Positions 28,797 through 38,327 are shown, numbered from the stretch's first letter. The stretch: DNA of 64,000 bases from Jilunia laotingensis (GCF_014385165.1 NZ_JACRTF010000001.1:2728001-2792000); one strand, 5' to 3'. Notes: generated by a model from the letters alone, not told the origin. Program-made: numbers and translations.

Positions 28797-29291
28797 TTAT
28801 TTCTTTCCTATTAATTCTCTTACTTTCTCGATCAGATGTTCTTCGGAACCTTCGGTGTATCCGCTACGTGTATCTGCTATCTTTCCGTTTCCGTCAATAA
28901 CAAATACGGCCGGAATCATATTTACTCCCATGGCACGTTTGAAATCACTGTTCGGATCGAGCAATACTTCATATTCCCATCCATAACCATCGACCAATGG
29001 TTTTACTTTTTGAATGTTTTGTGCTTGGTCAATCGAAACCGCGATGACTTTCACACCCGTTTCGTCCTGCCAGTCGGCATAGACTTCACTAATTGCTTTT
29101 AATTCCCGGTTACAAGGTTTACACCAGGTGGCAAAAAAACTAATGATGAAAGGTTTTCCGTCATTCTGTAATTTGGCAGTGTCTACAGTTTTACCATTAA
29201 TGTCTTTTAATGTTACAGACGGTAGTTGTGCATAAGAGGTGGCTACTATGCTCCAAAGCATGAGTGTTGCCAAGTAAATAATCTTTTTCAT
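28797..29291 (-). CDS. TlpA-like periplasmic thioredoxin
   Basis: A 164-residue secreted thiol-disulfide oxidoreductase of the TlpA/ResA type. The signal peptide ends around residue 21 (SYAQ). The active site is ATWCKPC with Cys57 and Cys60, and the conserved cis-Pro is in MIPAVFVID near residue 130. Such proteins reduce or isomerise disulfides in the envelope; the partner is probably one of the Cys-containing proteins of the same operon. First gene of the minus operon, with a -7 box on its 5' side, and divergent from the large Omp28-domain gene at 29459. Confidence 0.88.
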   Translation of the reverse strand: MKKIIYLATLMLWSIVATSYAQLPSVTLKDINGKTVDTAKLQNDGKPFIISFFATWCKPCNRELKAISEVYADWQDETGVKVIAVSIDQAQNIQKVKPLVDGYGWEYEVLLDPNSDFKRAMGVNMIPAVFVIDGNGKIADTRSGYTEGSEEHLIEKVRELIGKK

Positions 29292-29319
29292 TTTGGTTTT
29301 TGGTTTCTTAGTTTATTGG

Positions 29320-29327
29320 CAAAAATA
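29320..29327 (-). promoter_or_regulatory. -7 element of the TlpA/DUF6029/Omp28 operon
   Basis: On the minus strand TATTTTTG, a perfect TAnnTTTG, 29 bp upstream of the first gene. No convincing -33 box. Confidence 0.42.
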
Positions 29328-29412
29328 TCTAAAAGATACGAATTTGTTCGGGTTGCGCTGGTTAATTTTGTGTAAATAAGTGCATTTTGGGTATTAATCC
29401 ATGTTATTTTTA

Positions 29413-29420
29413 TATTTTTG
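29413..29420 (+). promoter_or_regulatory. -7 element of the 29459 gene
   Basis: TATTTTTG on the plus strand, 39 bp before the ATG at 29459. The same octamer serves the divergent operon. A start near 29426 excludes the upstream in-frame ATGs at 29387 and 29423. Confidence 0.45.
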
Positions 29421-29458
29421 CCATGAATTATTTGTATTTTTTTAATTTAAAGCGAAGC

Positions 29459-32400
29459 ATGAAAAAACTAATTTGTTATGCGGCGATAGCACTTGGACTA
29501 TTGCCGATTTCTGTTGGGGCACAAGCTCCTAAGATTACGACCTTCGGATTTCAGACGGGAGTAAATCTGATGAATATGTCCGACGACGGGCTTTGGGCTG
29601 TGGCAAAAGGGACGAATGGGGATAATGAATCTATGGATTCGTATCCTTATTTATTAAACATCACTAATGGTGAACGTGTTAGTTTGCTAACCGATGAAGA
29701 GACTGAAATGGGAGTTTCTAGCGGTGCATACGATGTGAGCGATGGTGGAAAAATCGTAGTCGGGAATTATGATGGTTCTCCGGCTAAATATGAAAATGGA
29801 GAATGGATAAAGCTTACGGGAGAAAACTCCAAAGCACTTAGAGGAAATGCGGTATCCATATCTGCAGATGGACGTTGTATCGTAGGTACTTTGAGAGATA
29901 ACGATGGTTTGGAATCAAGTGAAATTCCAATGCTTTGGGTGGACGGTGTTCCTACTCCTTGTCCGAACTTGCCTACTAAAGACGCTTGGGGGCGAGATGA
30001 AAATATGAATCGTTTTGTTGGAATATCAGCGGATGGGGAACATATTTTGGGTTGTTTGTCGTTCGTTTATGTCAAGCAAAGTTCTTATTATGTGTATCAT
30101 CGTGCTACCCAAACTTATGATATACTTGGAGAAGGTGTTTTAACATCGGACAGTAAAGTTGATTTTCCTGCATTTAGCCCTGATGGAAAGTGGGTTACAG
30201 GTACGGTTCATAATGTGGAAGAGATAGAAGGATCTGAGTTCCCTGATGAACGTGAGTTGGCTTTTCAGTATAATTTGGATACAAAGAACTTTGTTTTATA
30301 TAACGAAGAAGAAGATACTGATATAGGTGGAAATGCTATTGATAATTCGGGAGTTGTATTTGCTGCAACACCAGCTGTTAATCCTGTGCGTTCATTAATA
30401 TGGCGTGTCGGACAATTTTGGTATGATCTTCGGCTGGTTTTAAAAGAAAAATATGGTATTGATTTCATTGCAAGTACGGGATATGAATATACAGGAAGTC
30501 CGATAGCAATCTCAAGAGATGGCAAAACGTTGGCGGCTATTGCGATGACTAAAGATCAGAATTATGTTATAACTCTACCCGAAACTTTTGCGGAAGCGGC
30601 TGCCTCTGTTAACTTGTTGGCTTCCTCTACCGTTTTCCCGCCTACAGGCAGCAGCTTCTCTAAATTGACAACAGTAACTGTTTCTTTTGATAAAAATGCT
30701 AAAGTGCTGAGTGGTGCTAAAGCTTATCTTTATGATGGTGAAACCAAAGTTGCAAGTTCTCTCAGCATCAAACAAGGCTCTTCGGCTAAATCGTTTGTTA
30801 TTGGATTTAAACCGATTACCTTTACTGAAGGTAAGCGGTACACGTTGAAAATCCCTGCCGGATGCTTTGGTATTGAAGGTACGGATATTGTGAATAAAGA
30901 CATTGACGTTACTTATATAGGTAGAGAAGATAAGCCAGTTCAAGCTTTGAAATTCTCTCCGGCTGATGGTAGCAATGTTAGTGAATTGAGTTACAATTCA
31001 CCATTGTCTATTCAATTTGATGTACCGTTGACCCTAGTAAACGGTGTAGTAGGAACATTATATCAGGAGGGGAGTGTAGATCCTCTTTCAGAATTGGTAT
31101 TGGCTACTTCTACTAATATGATGGCTGTTTATCCTGCCGGCAAACGTTATTTATATAAGGATGTGAAATATACAGTTAAAATTCCTGCCGGAGCTGTAAC
31201 TGATCTTATGGGGAATTGTCCTAATGAAGAAATATCTCTTCAATTTACAGGATTGTATGAGAGGCCATTACCGCAGCCGGGGGATAATTTGTTTGAAGAA
31301 GATTTCTCTGATCCAACTAATTCCTATAATCGTTTCTTATTATGGGACGGTGATAAAAATACACCGACTAAAGAAATGCAGGATATGAAATTCGATAGTA
31401 GTAATACACCTTGGAATTTCACTATTCGTGAATCTACTTCCCATTCGGATTTTTGTGTAGGTTCGACTTCTATGTACGATCCTGCCGGAGAATCCAATGA
31501 CTGGATGACTACAATTCAACTTTATATTCCGAGTGATGAGTACGTTTTGTCTTGGAAATCACAATCTTATAAAAAAGATAAACAAGATGTATTAAGAGTA
31601 TTTGTTTGGGAATGTGATGAAGAATTATCATCTTTGAATGATGAATTAGTAGCTCGGATCGAGAAAGAAGGCACGAAAGTATATGAAGCAGTTGAAAGTC
31701 CGGGTGAGTCTGAAGAAGGATTAGCCGGTGAGTGGAAAGAGAACAAAGTAGCTTTGGATGATTATAAAGGTAAGAAGATATATATCGCTTTCTTAAATCG
31801 CAATAACGACCAGAGCATGATATTGGTTGATGATATTAAGGTAGCATATGATGGAAACTTCTCTTTAGGAAACATGACCGAATCGATTGTGAAAGATATG
31901 GAAGAAGTAACAGTAGGTGGTTATGTCATGATAAAAGGGGAAGGCACTTATAATTCAATCAAGGCATATTACTATAATGCGGATAAAAGCGTAAAAGATG
32001 AAATAACTGAAACAAACTTGAATCTTAAAGCTGGTGACATTCATAAGTTCTCTTTTACAAATAAATTACCTGTAGAACCGGGTCGTATCACTGAGTATAC
32101 CCTAGGTGTAGAAGTGGAAGGAGATGTACAAGAAATCAAATCTACAGTTAAGAATCTGGCATTTACCCCTAATAAGAAGGTTGTTATTGAGAAATTGACA
32201 GGTGCTTGGTGTCAGAATTGTCCTCTTGGCGATATAGCGTTTGAATATCTGCAACAACAGTTCCCGGATAATTTTATTCCTGTCGCTATTCATACCGCTT
32301 CAGGAGGAACAGATCCTTATGATTTTAGTGCTTATGGTCAATTCCTTGGACTATCTGCTGCTCCTACAGGACTTGTGAACCGTATCGATACTGTGTATTC

Positions 32401-33223
32401 TCCTATTTATACGGGAGGAACTCAATATAGTTATTTTTCTCCGGAAGGTAATAAGACATTTACTGACATAATGTTGCGTGAGCTTGAAGTGGATGCTGTT
32501 GCTGATATTTCTGTTGGAGATGCTATTTATGATCCGGAAATTAAACAAATATATGTACCTACTAATGTGAAGTATGCACTTGATATACCTTCTGCAAACT
32601 ATAACATATTATATGTACTTCTTGAAAGTGGTTTGAAAGGTAAGCAGACAAACGGTTTCCATGCTACTGAAGATCCGCTGTTAGGTGAATGGGGAGCAAG
32701 TGGTAGCTTTGGTCCTTCACCATGGGTTACTTATGATCATGTTGCTCGTATGTGTATTGGTAGTTCTATGAATGGTACTCCAGGTTACATACCAAATTCT
32801 GTTACAGGAAATAAACTTTATGAATTTGCTATGCAAACTGATATTTCAGATGTTAAAATATCAGATATGAACAAAGTGGATGTCGTATGTATGCTTATTG
32901 ATGCCAATACCGGTAAGATTGAGAATGCTGCTATTAGTCATTTTACAGAGGGTACTATTTCAGGAATTGAAGATACTGAAAAGGTATCGAGTGATGTAAC
33001 AGTACGTGTAGATGGCAAACGAGTGATTACTGAATTTAATGAAGCTACGGATGCCGTTGTGACTCTTTATGACTTGAATGGTATGGTAATTGATCAGGCT
33101 TCTGCAAATGTTGCTGAAGGCAATACAGTTACTACTTTTGCCAATGGACATAATGGAGTGGTAATAGTGAAAATCATAGCTAATGGTCAGATGACTTCTA
33201 AGAAAGTTTTCATTAATAAGTAA
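29459..33223 (+). CDS. Multidomain secreted protein with Omp28 domain and sorting-like tail
   Basis: A 1254-residue protein using the ATG at 29459 (MKKLICYAAIALG) as start; earlier in-frame codons precede or overlap the -7 box. Signal peptide cleaved after VGAQ (residue 22). Domains: a propeller-like region with repeated SxDG-K-x-I/V-x-G motifs (about 25-390); two SbsA/Big_5 Ig-like domains (about 390-610); a choice-of-anchor-J-like domain with NDWMTT (about 625-815); and an Omp28 domain with GAWCQNCP (Cys918 and Cys921, about 905-1150). A final sorting-like domain contains VTLYDLNGM and ends KKVFINK. The CxxC places it in the same redox context as the divergent TlpA/Omp28 operon. The combination of propeller, Ig, anchor-J and Omp28 in one chain suggests a large surface scaffold with a thiol-active end. 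Function unproven. Confidence 0.75.
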   Translation: MKKLICYAAIALGLLPISVGAQAPKITTFGFQTGVNLMNMSDDGLWAVAKGTNGDNESMDSYPYLLNITNGERVSLLTDEETEMGVSSGAYDVSDGGKIVVGNYDGSPAKYENGEWIKLTGENSKALRGNAVSISADGRCIVGTLRDNDGLESSEIPMLWVDGVPTPCPNLPTKDAWGRDENMNRFVGISADGEHILGCLSFVYVKQSSYYVYHRATQTYDILGEGVLTSDSKVDFPAFSPDGKWVTGTVHNVEEIEGSEFPDERELAFQYNLDTKNFVLYNEEEDTDIGGNAIDNSGVVFAATPAVNPVRSLIWRVGQFWYDLRLVLKEKYGIDFIASTGYEYTGSPIAISRDGKTLAAIAMTKDQNYVITLPETFAEAAASVNLLASSTVFPPTGSSFSKLTTVTVSFDKNAKVLSGAKAYLYDGETKVASSLSIKQGSSAKSFVIGFKPITFTEGKRYTLKIPAGCFGIEGTDIVNKDIDVTYIGREDKPVQALKFSPADGSNVSELSYNSPLSIQFDVPLTLVNGVVGTLYQEGSVDPLSELVLATSTNMMAVYPAGKRYLYKDVKYTVKIPAGAVTDLMGNCPNEEISLQFTGLYERPLPQPGDNLFEEDFSDPTNSYNRFLLWDGDKNTPTKEMQDMKFDSSNTPWNFTIRESTSHSDFCVGSTSMYDPAGESNDWMTTIQLYIPSDEYVLSWKSQSYKKDKQDVLRVFVWECDEELSSLNDELVARIEKEGTKVYEAVESPGESEEGLAGEWKENKVALDDYKGKKIYIAFLNRNNDQSMILVDDIKVAYDGNFSLGNMTESIVKDMEEVTVGGYVMIKGEGTYNSIKAYYYNADKSVKDEITETNLNLKAGDIHKFSFTNKLPVEPGRITEYTLGVEVEGDVQEIKSTVKNLAFTPNKKVVIEKLTGAWCQNCPLGDIAFEYLQQQFPDNFIPVAIHTASGGTDPYDFSAYGQFLGLSAAPTGLVNRIDTVYSPIYTGGTQYSYFSPEGNKTFTDIMLRELEVDAVADISVGDAIYDPEIKQIYVPTNVKYALDIPSANYNILYVLLESGLKGKQTNGFHATEDPLLGEWGASGSFGPSPWVTYDHVARMCIGSSMNGTPGYIPNSVTGNKLYEFAMQTDISDVKISDMNKVDVVCMLIDANTGKIENAAISHFTEGTISGIEDTEKVSSDVTVRVDGKRVITEFNEATDAVVTLYDLNGMVIDQASANVAEGNTVTTFANGHNGVVIVKIIANGQMTSKKVFINK

Positions 33224-33269
33224 TTTTATAAGTATGAAAGTCTAAGGATTTTCAATATTACATGAAGTG

Positions 33270-33310
33270 AAAGAGATCGTCTCGAATCAAGAGACGGTCT
33301 CTTTTTTTTA
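33270..33310 (+). terminator. Rho-independent terminator of the 29459 gene
   Basis: A 14-bp stem with one G-T pair (33270-33283 / 33291-33304) and 7-nt loop, followed by a run of T. Confidence 0.85.
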
Positions 33311-33726
33311 TACTTCGTCTTTTCCTATGAATGCCTTTTATGAAAAGGTATAGGAATGAGAAAATAGTTGTACTTAACGGAATAGTAAGTATGGACGGAA
33401 ATGGGGTGAAATAAAGGTGGAGGAAGAGTTGCTTTTGAGGGGGATCTAATGTATGGTAAGAAATAAGATGATTGTGTAAATTATAGTATATCAATGTACT
33501 ACCAATAGAATTTTATGGATGTACATCATTGCTTATTAGTCTTTGTGAAAATACTATTTTAAGAGTGTGTTAAATACGTTTTGTTTACGTCATAAAAATG
33601 TATGTTTTCGATATTTAAAATAGATATTTCTGACAAGAGATATATGAAAATGAATAAGAATTAATTGTGTTAAAAAAAGAAGGAGGAGACGGAATGTCTA
33701 TTCTATAGCGATAAGGTTAGATAAAA

Positions 33727-33763
33727 AAATGCTATTTGGAATTTTAAACTCCAAATAGCATTT
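33727..33763 (-). terminator. Rho-independent terminator of the 36429-33784 gene
   Basis: A perfect 14-bp stem (33727-33740 / 33750-33763). On the minus strand it is followed by a T-run (A-run at 33723-33729 on plus). Confidence 0.85.
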
Positions 33764-33783
33764 CTGTAGTATAGGTTTATTGA

Positions 33784-36429
33784 TTAATAAACTGCGATCT
33801 TTTTGCCATTTACGATATAAATACCTTTAGGTAGATCTTTTAAAGCTACTGATATATCTGCTTTGCGGATGAATATACCTTGAGTATTGTATACTGATAC
33901 TTCACCGGTTAATTCATCAATAGTAGCGTTTTCAATACCTGTTGTTTTTACTTGATATGTAAATGTTAGTTCGGGATTGTAAATTGCTCCGAATGAAACG
34001 CCGAAATCATCAGCATAAGGATCAAATTGGTCATCATATACGGTGCCTTCCGGAATAATTAATGTATATGTTCCATCTGTATTGATTTCTTCAGATAGGG
34101 TGACTATAGCTTCTGCCCAATTATCACCATCTGTAAGATCAATGGTTCCGGTGGTTGCTATAGAGCCTTGACTATCTTTCAAAACGATTTCTTTTGAAGT
34201 GTCGAAGCCTCCTACTGTTGCCCGTTCGTTTGCACTGTTGGTAAATGTCAAGGTGAATACTTTCAAACTACTAACCTCACCCTCTTCAGGAGTAATTTTT
34301 GTACATTCGTAAGTATTTGCTGCTACAGGAGTAGTGTAATCTACAACAACATAACCTTCTGCCATTCCTAAAGTGACTGCTTCACCTGTGATGTCTATTG
34401 CTTCTAACATAAAGTTTAAGAAAGTATAGTTTGATGTAGAGCCTTCAGGAAGAGTAATCGTTACTATGTTATTATCAACATTTACATTAGAGAGAATATC
34501 TTCACCCAATCTATCTGTGTTATCATTTTTCATTTTAGCCATTTCAATGGTGACATTACGGCTAAAGGTGAATACGTACTGACTTGGTAATAATTTATAT
34601 TCTCCAGGTGCGGGGGTTACAGTACATGTTGTTGGAGTAATTTCCCCTAAACTGTAAATGATGGTTTTTTCAGGATTATAAATTGCTCCGTTTGCAACAC
34701 CAAGATCTTCTTCAGCATCATCGAACCGATCATTGTAAACAGCTGCTTCCGGGATTGTCAGCGTATAGACTCCAGCCGTAGTTATTTCTTTGTCGAGGGT
34801 CAAAATAGCATTCATAGGATATGCAAAATCGGCATAATCGAATGTACCGGTTGCTACTACATTACCGGATTCATCTGTTAAAGTTGCTTTCTTTTCCGGA
34901 TCAAAACCTCCTACAATACTTTTGTCAGGAGAAGTAAAGGTTAAAGTAATGACATGCAAACTTGTTACTTTTCCTGGTGCCGGGTCTGAACTTGTGCATA
35001 CCAAAGTATTGGATGGAATAGAATATTCTGCTATTACATAATTTTCAGTATTTCCATAAGTAATATAAGCCTCTTTTGAATCCTTTACTTGTAATTTGAA
35101 AGAGACATCACCGATGAATGATCCTCTGAAATTGGTAATTGTTACTTTATTATTATCTACGATGATATTCGCTCCTACGATCAATTGCATTTCCATTTCA
35201 CCATTAATGATTGTACCCGATTCCACAGTTACTGCATCATTGAATACAAAAGTAAACTGTTGCGGGAATGCGCTCAATGTTCCCGGAGTAGGAGTGATGC
35301 CAAGGCATGTTGAGTTTGCGGCAGTTCTTCCCTTGGAACTAAAGGTTTCATTTATTTCTACACTACTTCCGGCAAGGTCATTGGCATTGACTAGTTCCAC
35401 AATTACATCACCAGCGTCAAAAGTGAAATATTGTAATGGAACTGTAAATGTGATCGCTCCTTCATTTTCAGGGTCATCCGTTATAGTAAACTGATCACTG
35501 GATATATCTATTACTGTCGGTTTATTCTTGAGATTATAAGAAAAACGTACTGCATCAAAAGTTATTTTTCCGGATATCCAACAGCTAAGGTGATCATCTT
35601 TATCTATATCGCCTTCGAATCCACCATATATTTCTTCAGAAGCACCCTTCTTTATTGTATAATGCATACCGACTCTTCCCGGAGAATTAGGGATGTTACC
35701 TTCAACGATGCTTTCATCGGATACAGCTTGTAAAGTCCTGAGTTGGAGAGTTATTGCAGTAGCTCCATTCAAAGCTTCCGGTTCCATATGGATTCCCTGT
35801 AGATTGGCTAGAACTTTTTCTTCAGTTATGGTAAATGGGACATCCTGATGACCATAAGTCCCTGCTTCAACATTACCATAAATAATCTCAGCACTCTGGC
35901 AAGTTACCGGTTCGGAAAAAGTAAAGGTGATGATTCCCTCTTCATCTCCAGGTTTGTAGTATGATTTTAAATCTGTTCCATCTTCTTTGCTGACACTCAC
36001 TAAGGTGGCTGGCAAACGTGTTGCAACCAGTGAAATGGATACTTTACCGTCCGTTCCAAAAATTATAGAGGGATTTTCTTTATCTTTTATTCCTTCTAAT
36101 TCGATAGAGAACGTTTCACCGGCTTTAATGATTCCATCAGAAAGTAGCTGTTTCATTTGATTCGCTATTCCGCAATAATAATAATACTGAAGGATAAATG
36201 AATCCCAAGAATTAGTGATTGCAATTTTGTTTCCTTCTGCAGGTACAATCCATGCTTTATCGATTGTGACTCCACGATTAAAAGTGAATACGACATTTCC
36301 ATCTGCTTTATTCACAGAATATTTTTCTCCATTTTTCGGAGTCGTATTCAGCAATTCAATTGCCGAATCTTCTGCTTTCATGCCTATTACTGTCAATAGC
36401 ATGACACATACGAGTAATAATTTTTTCAT
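33784..36429 (-). CDS. Secreted SbsA/Big_5 Ig-like repeat protein
   Basis: An 881-residue protein of unknown function with a signal peptide (MKKLLLVCVMLLTVIGMKAE). The chain is a string of Ig-like bacterial domains of the SbsA type, each marked by a T-P-x-x-G motif and a V-F-T-F-(N/S) strand: TTPKNGE, ITPTPGTL, DPAPGKV, VTPAPGEY, ITPEEGEV. Two ~190-residue blocks near the C terminus are close duplicates (shared VGGFD, GTYTL/GVYTL, FGAIYNPE or VANGAIYNPE). The end (GEVSVYNTQGIFIR ... LPKGIYIVNGKKIAVY) resembles a shortened sorting domain. Transcribed alone from its own promoter. Likely a surface or adhesion protein. Confidence 0.65.
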   Translation of the reverse strand: MKKLLLVCVMLLTVIGMKAEDSAIELLNTTPKNGEKYSVNKADGNVVFTFNRGVTIDKAWIVPAEGNKIAITNSWDSFILQYYYYCGIANQMKQLLSDGIIKAGETFSIELEGIKDKENPSIIFGTDGKVSISLVATRLPATLVSVSKEDGTDLKSYYKPGDEEGIITFTFSEPVTCQSAEIIYGNVEAGTYGHQDVPFTITEEKVLANLQGIHMEPEALNGATAITLQLRTLQAVSDESIVEGNIPNSPGRVGMHYTIKKGASEEIYGGFEGDIDKDDHLSCWISGKITFDAVRFSYNLKNKPTVIDISSDQFTITDDPENEGAITFTVPLQYFTFDAGDVIVELVNANDLAGSSVEINETFSSKGRTAANSTCLGITPTPGTLSAFPQQFTFVFNDAVTVESGTIINGEMEMQLIVGANIIVDNNKVTITNFRGSFIGDVSFKLQVKDSKEAYITYGNTENYVIAEYSIPSNTLVCTSSDPAPGKVTSLHVITLTFTSPDKSIVGGFDPEKKATLTDESGNVVATGTFDYADFAYPMNAILTLDKEITTAGVYTLTIPEAAVYNDRFDDAEEDLGVANGAIYNPEKTIIYSLGEITPTTCTVTPAPGEYKLLPSQYVFTFSRNVTIEMAKMKNDNTDRLGEDILSNVNVDNNIVTITLPEGSTSNYTFLNFMLEAIDITGEAVTLGMAEGYVVVDYTTPVAANTYECTKITPEEGEVSSLKVFTLTFTNSANERATVGGFDTSKEIVLKDSQGSIATTGTIDLTDGDNWAEAIVTLSEEINTDGTYTLIIPEGTVYDDQFDPYADDFGVSFGAIYNPELTFTYQVKTTGIENATIDELTGEVSVYNTQGIFIRKADISVALKDLPKGIYIVNGKKIAVY

Positions 36430-36457
36430 AATCTTATGTTTTTAGTTACTATAGCCG

Positions 36458-36488
36458 CAAAAGTAATTTAAAAAAGAATATACGCAAT
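36458..36488 (-). promoter_or_regulatory. Promoter of the Ig-like repeat gene
   Basis: On the minus strand ATTG (36485-36488), 19-bp spacer, TACTTTTG (36458-36465). A good -33/-7 pair, 29 bp before the start codon. Confidence 0.55.
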
Positions 36489-36568
36489 CGTTTATATCAG
36501 AAAATTCCCGATAATATGGTAAATTTAAATTTTACTGATTTTCAGCTTTGTTGATCATAGTGCTTTTA

Positions 36569-37819
36569 TCAAAACATAAACATGGTTACTCCTACTATAC
36601 GGTGGTTACTGACAGAATGAGTATCTATGATTTTTCCATTCGTCGAATCCAATGATCCGTACCAGACTGTACTTAGGGTATATTCCAATCCGAATTTCCA
36701 GTTCGCAATGTTATAAGTTAATTCGGCTCCGGCTGTGACCAATTGATCCACATCAGTTCCGGTACCATATAATTTAGTCACGGCATCACCCGTTCCTAAA
36801 TTCTTGATGTAACCTAAAAAAAGTCCCGGTTTCCATTTTTCACCATAAACTACGTTCAACCAGGTGCTGGAATTCAGAATGGAAGAATATTCTTGTTTTC
36901 CGGTTCGTTTATCAATGGATTTTATTCCAAAACCTCCCAACATGGATGTTTGTGTCAGATTATTGCCTAGTACGCTTTTGGCAGCAATAAACCAATTCCT
37001 ATCACTATATCTCAGATGAGCTTCATAAGACAGAGTGGTGATGCGTTCATCTACTTTAAAAGTTTTGCTGATGGTATTGTCATCATTTTCATTGGTTGAA
37101 ATTTCTACGGTGGATTCGGTTCTTGGTTTAATCGATAACAGTTCGATGCCGGCTCCTAATAACCAATTTTTTACTTTATAATCTATTCCGGCATAAAATT
37201 CCGGTATGCAACTATTTTTTATATAATTCTGGCTTTTTATATTGTCAAGTCCTACGGAAAGATACTGTGATTGCCAAATTGCAGCGCCAATCAGTTTTAT
37301 ATTCCCGACTTCATATTGATAACGAATTTGGGGGGCACGACTGAAGGGTTGAAAAGGGGCACCCACGGATAGATTGAGTATTTGTGGAGAAACTTCTCCA
37401 AAGAGGGGATGCCATGTTTGTCCCAAAAGTAATGCCGATTTGCCCCAATCGAGGTTGAGGTATGCATGGCGTAGACGTACTGTGGAAAAAGTGGTTCCCG
37501 AACCTCTGAAATCTGCCTCTACCTTGGCTGACGTTGTGGCTTTTCCTAATTTAGGCCCTTTTACGTCCACCCCCAGTCGGGTATACAGTGTATAAAAACT
37601 TCCATTGGCTGTGCCGTTCAGGTCTTTCCCGTCCGCATCCGGTTTTTTATCCAAAGGGTACATGTAAAAAAGTCCGTCCACAGTCTCTTTATTGGCACGA
37701 CTGTTATAATAAAGATCGGTGCGGATTTGACCATAAAATTTATAACTGAAATCTTTTTTTTGGGCAAAACTGTCCAATGTTGCCAAAAGGCAAGCTGCAA
37801 GTAGAATACTTTTTTTCAT
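36569..37819 (-). CDS. Outer-membrane porin-like barrel
   Basis: A 416-residue protein with signal peptide (cleavage after SFAQ, residue 20) and porin architecture. An N-terminal strand YKFYGQIRTDLYYNSR is followed by repeated amphipathic strands, LGQTWHPLFGEV (a motif seen in DcaP-like and related Bacteroidetes porins) and a terminal strand ending MFMF. The C-terminal aromatic residue fits insertion by BAM. Probably a general or carboxylate/sugar-type porin; the substrate cannot be read from sequence. Monocistronic with its own -7 box. Confidence 0.72.
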   Translation of the reverse strand: MKKSILLAACLLATLDSFAQKKDFSYKFYGQIRTDLYYNSRANKETVDGLFYMYPLDKKPDADGKDLNGTANGSFYTLYTRLGVDVKGPKLGKATTSAKVEADFRGSGTTFSTVRLRHAYLNLDWGKSALLLGQTWHPLFGEVSPQILNLSVGAPFQPFSRAPQIRYQYEVGNIKLIGAAIWQSQYLSVGLDNIKSQNYIKNSCIPEFYAGIDYKVKNWLLGAGIELLSIKPRTESTVEISTNENDDNTISKTFKVDERITTLSYEAHLRYSDRNWFIAAKSVLGNNLTQTSMLGGFGIKSIDKRTGKQEYSSILNSSTWLNVVYGEKWKPGLFLGYIKNLGTGDAVTKLYGTGTDVDQLVTAGAELTYNIANWKFGLEYTLSTVWYGSLDSTNGKIIDTHSVSNHRIVGVTMFMF

Positions 37820-37844
37820 AACTGATGTTTGCGTAAATGACAGG

Positions 37845-37852
37845 CAAAGGTA
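37845..37852 (-). promoter_or_regulatory. -7 element of the porin gene
   Basis: On the minus strand TACCTTTG, a perfect TAnnTTTG, 26 bp upstream of the start. No clear -33. Confidence 0.42.
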
Positions 37853-37929
37853 CGTATTTTATTTTTATAAATACTCGGGCTGATTGTCATTTTGTCAGTC
37901 AGTCTCTGCCAAACCTTCGTTTTTATAAT

Positions 37930-37946
37930 TTGGCACGGTTTTCGTA
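37930..37946 (+). promoter_or_regulatory. Sigma-54-like -24/-12 site upstream of groES
   Basis: TTGGCACGGTTTTCGTA matches the -24 block (TTGGCACG) exactly. The -12 block is imperfect: GT replaces the expected GC ten bases after GG. Located 82-98 bp before groES. No CIRCE inverted repeat is present. Tentative. Confidence 0.3.
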
Positions 37947-38027
37947 ATTTGATTTTCGTCCTTTACTGAAGGATGAATGAATAATATCATATATAATAAT
38001 GTATAACATATAAAACAAAAAGTAACT

Positions 38028-38300
38028 ATGAACATTAAACCATTAGCAGACAGAGTGCTGATACTCCCTGCACCTGCAGAAGAAAAAACAATTGGTGGTA
38101 TCATTATTCCGGATACAGCAAAAGAAAAACCTTTGAAAGGTGAAATAGTGGCAGTAGGTCACGGTACAAAAGATGAAGAAATGGTATTGAAGGTTGGTGA
38201 TACTGTTCTTTATGGCAAATATGCCGGAACAGAGCTTGAGGTGGAAGGTACTAAGTACCTTATCATGCGTCAAAGTGATGTTCTCGCTGTTGTGGGTTAA
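38028..38300 (+). CDS. groES: Co-chaperonin GroES
   Basis: The 90-residue heptameric lid of the GroEL chamber. The sequence has all family features: [11 protein letters not shown] at the N terminus, the mobile loop around [12 protein letters not shown] (about residues 18-29), and the conserved [14 protein letters not shown] strand. It is followed after 42 bp by groEL. There is no CIRCE operator, so HrcA control of the classical type is unlikely. A sigma-54-like box and an AT-rich leader lie upstream. Confidence 0.98.
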   Translation: MNIKPLADRVLILPAPAEEKTIGGIIIPDTAKEKPLKGEIVAVGHGTKDEEMVLKVGDTVLYGKYAGTELEVEGTKYLIMRQSDVLAVVG

Positions 38301-38327
38301 TTAATTATAGTATATATAAATCATTAA

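Larger units (their letters stand above)
33224..33783. other. 560-bp intergenic region with two terminators, no gene
   Basis: Between converging genes. It holds one terminator for each strand (33270-33310 and 33727-33763). The AT-rich middle (about 33320-33720) shows no ORF with credible start and codon pattern and no repeat. The minus-strand 78-residue ORF here is low-complexity (poly-Leu/Phe/Ile/Tyr) and looks spurious. Confidence 0.6.

Noticed and set aside
37820..38027. CIRCE/HrcA operator before groES
   Set aside because: Searched for TTAGCACTC-N9-GAGTGCTAA; no such inverted repeat is present.
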